A program made the translations under genes and the position numbers. The notes under the pieces are model-generated. The model had not been told where the DNA came from and made no database searches. It saw only the letters and a list, made by a program, of their open reading frames with translations. Below are positions 44,234-44,865 of a stretch of DNA of 44,865 nt, piece by piece; within the stretch, counting starts at the first letter, position 1, and every line of letters begins with the position of its first letter. The stretch lies in the NCBI GenBank assembly GCA_938017825.1, contig CALIJE010000083.1, positions 1-44,865 of the forward strand, given 5' to 3'. The stretch is from an uncultured Flavobacteriaceae bacterium. Its GTDB lineage: Bacteria; Bacteroidota; Bacteroidia; Flavobacteriales; Flavobacteriaceae.

Positions 44234-44264
44234 AAAAGGGGGCTACTTTTAGCCCTCTTTTTTT
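44234..44264. terminator. Hairpin terminator between the Rep-like gene and the 124-residue gene
   Basis: AAAAG-GGGGCTA pairs with TAGCCC-CTTTT with one mismatch; T7 follows on the plus strand and TTTTAATTTG on the minus strand. It can end the leftward 124-residue gene transcript and, more strongly, any plus-strand RNA. Confidence 0.7.
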
Positions 44265-44267
44265 GCG

Positions 44268-44642
44268 CTATTGTTTGATGAATTTGGTAACGAACCGTTT
44301 AGGGTTTTTAGGGTAGAAATTTTCAAAGTAGTAGGTTCTTAACACTTCTTTATCTTGTCTGAATTCGAAAACTATGAGGTGTTTTTTATCTTCTAAATCA
44401 CCATAGAACCACCTTCTTTGGCTAGTCGAAAACATTCCTGTAGATGGCTGTCCATAGGTCCCGTCAAACTCTTTTTCTGAAACCCAATATTTCGTTTTGG
44501 TTTTTGCTCTGCCTATATCTGGGGTAACCTTAATTAGTGGTGTTAACGGTGATACGGACTCTTTGGATTGAAAAATTCTAGTGCCTCCATTACTTGCGAT
44601 ACTTGAATAAGTATATACCTGGTATTTTGTTGCTGCATCCAT
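44268..44642 (-). CDS. Hypothetical protein, 124 residues
   Basis: A soluble, basic protein with many Thr/Ser/Tyr in the first half (YTYSSIASNGGTRIFQSK) and beta-like strands in the second (HLIVFEFRQDKEVLRTYYFENFYPKNPKRFV). No signal peptide or membrane span. Not recognised. It starts 3 bp after the upstream partial gene, so both belong to one operon; the Rep-like gene follows after a terminator. Island-like AT-rich codon use. Confidence 0.6.
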   Translation of the reverse strand: MDAATKYQVYTYSSIASNGGTRIFQSKESVSPLTPLIKVTPDIGRAKTKTKYWVSEKEFDGTYGQPSTGMFSTSQRRWFYGDLEDKKHLIVFEFRQDKEVLRTYYFENFYPKNPKRFVTKFIKQ

Positions 44643-44645
44643 AAC

Positions 44646-44865
44646 TTAATTTTTGAGATTGAAGTAATTAAGTAATGATTCAGCATCATTAGAGTAAAAG
44701 TCTTTGAAGTATAAAACCTCAGCAATGTTTTGGTTTTCGTTAATATTAACGATTAGCGTATCATTCTTTCTTTTTGCTTCACCGGCATAGCCAATGTAAA
44801 TAGTATCAAATGGAGTTGTTCTACGCAGCCCAATTAACGGCACCCAATTTCCTTTGGGATTAGGT
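44646..44865 (-). CDS. Hypothetical protein, 3' part only
   Basis: The frame is open to the right edge (at least 72 residues: ...NPKGNWVPLIGLRRTTPFD, then TIYIGYAGEAKRKNDTL and a short KDFYSNDAESLLNYFNLKN tail). No ATG occurs inside the window; a GTG at 44843 is possible but the sequence reads well upstream of it, so I treat it as truncated by the window. Not recognised. Confidence 0.5.
   Translation of the reverse strand, partial: PNPKGNWVPLIGLRRTTPFDTIYIGYAGEAKRKNDTLIVNINENQNIAEVLYFKDFYSNDAESLLNYFNLKN

Noticed and set aside
1-44865. CRISPR arrays, insertion sequences, rRNA genes
   Set aside because: I looked for regularly spaced repeats, transposase motifs with terminal inverted repeats, and rRNA signatures and saw none.

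Overview
The window is a piece of chromosome from a member of the Bacteroidota, almost certainly a marine-type Flavobacteriaceae. Supporting signs are the TTG-N19-20-TAnnTTTG promoter pattern, the DUF6089-uppS-bamA-ompH-ompH cluster, the folK-deoxynucleoside kinase fusion, AraC regulators with a membrane-embedded N-terminus, and a one-chain glycine dehydrogenase next to a small Cys-rich gene. I cannot name the genus from sequence alone.

Bases 1-39,420 are ordinary, gene-dense core chromosome. In order: the tail of a small Cys-containing gene and a UbiA-like membrane prenyltransferase; gcvP; a cassette of ketoacyl synthase III, methyltransferase-like protein and family 2 glycosyltransferase; a leftward envelope cluster (CBS protein, nadK, DUF6089, uppS, bamA and two Skp/OmpH chaperones) covering 14.0 down to 6.7 kb; pdxJ overlapping an alpha/beta hydrolase; a large SGNH-hydrolase lipoprotein; a small holin-like membrane protein; tig, clpP and clpX; a leftward accessory-metabolism run (alpha/beta hydrolase, GNAT, desaturase, AraC, GH3); a DUF2797 protein and a class C beta-lactamase-like hydrolase; a leftward sppA-yhhQ-asmA operon; folK/dNK; a SPOUT methyltransferase; mutS; and tRNA-Gly(GCC) followed by tRNA-Leu(UAA).

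Right after tRNA-Leu the character changes. From about 39.5 kb to the end, the DNA is clearly more AT-rich by eye, spacing is looser, there are two intergenic stretches above 300 bp, and most genes have no familiar function. This looks like a genomic island beside a tRNA gene, though no integrase lies in the window. It carries a SIR2-like protein (probable NAD-binding or NAD-consuming fold) divergent from an XRE-type regulator with a leaderless-type promoter; a 54-residue proline-rich basic microprotein, missed by usual length cut-offs, tail-to-tail with a three-helix membrane protein; a single-span coiled-coil protein; and a leftward set containing a protein I recognise as a widespread Bacteroidota family that I infer to be a replication initiator of a small mobile or ssDNA-phage-like element, with two small upstream genes, the last cut by the window edge.

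The best candidates for something undescribed are in this island: the SIR2/XRE pair as a possible stand-alone defence unit, the microprotein/membrane-protein pair with its ATTGTATT repeats, and the Rep-like module with hairpin-rich intergenic DNA and a possible counter-transcript. All functional statements about the island are inference from motifs and layout.
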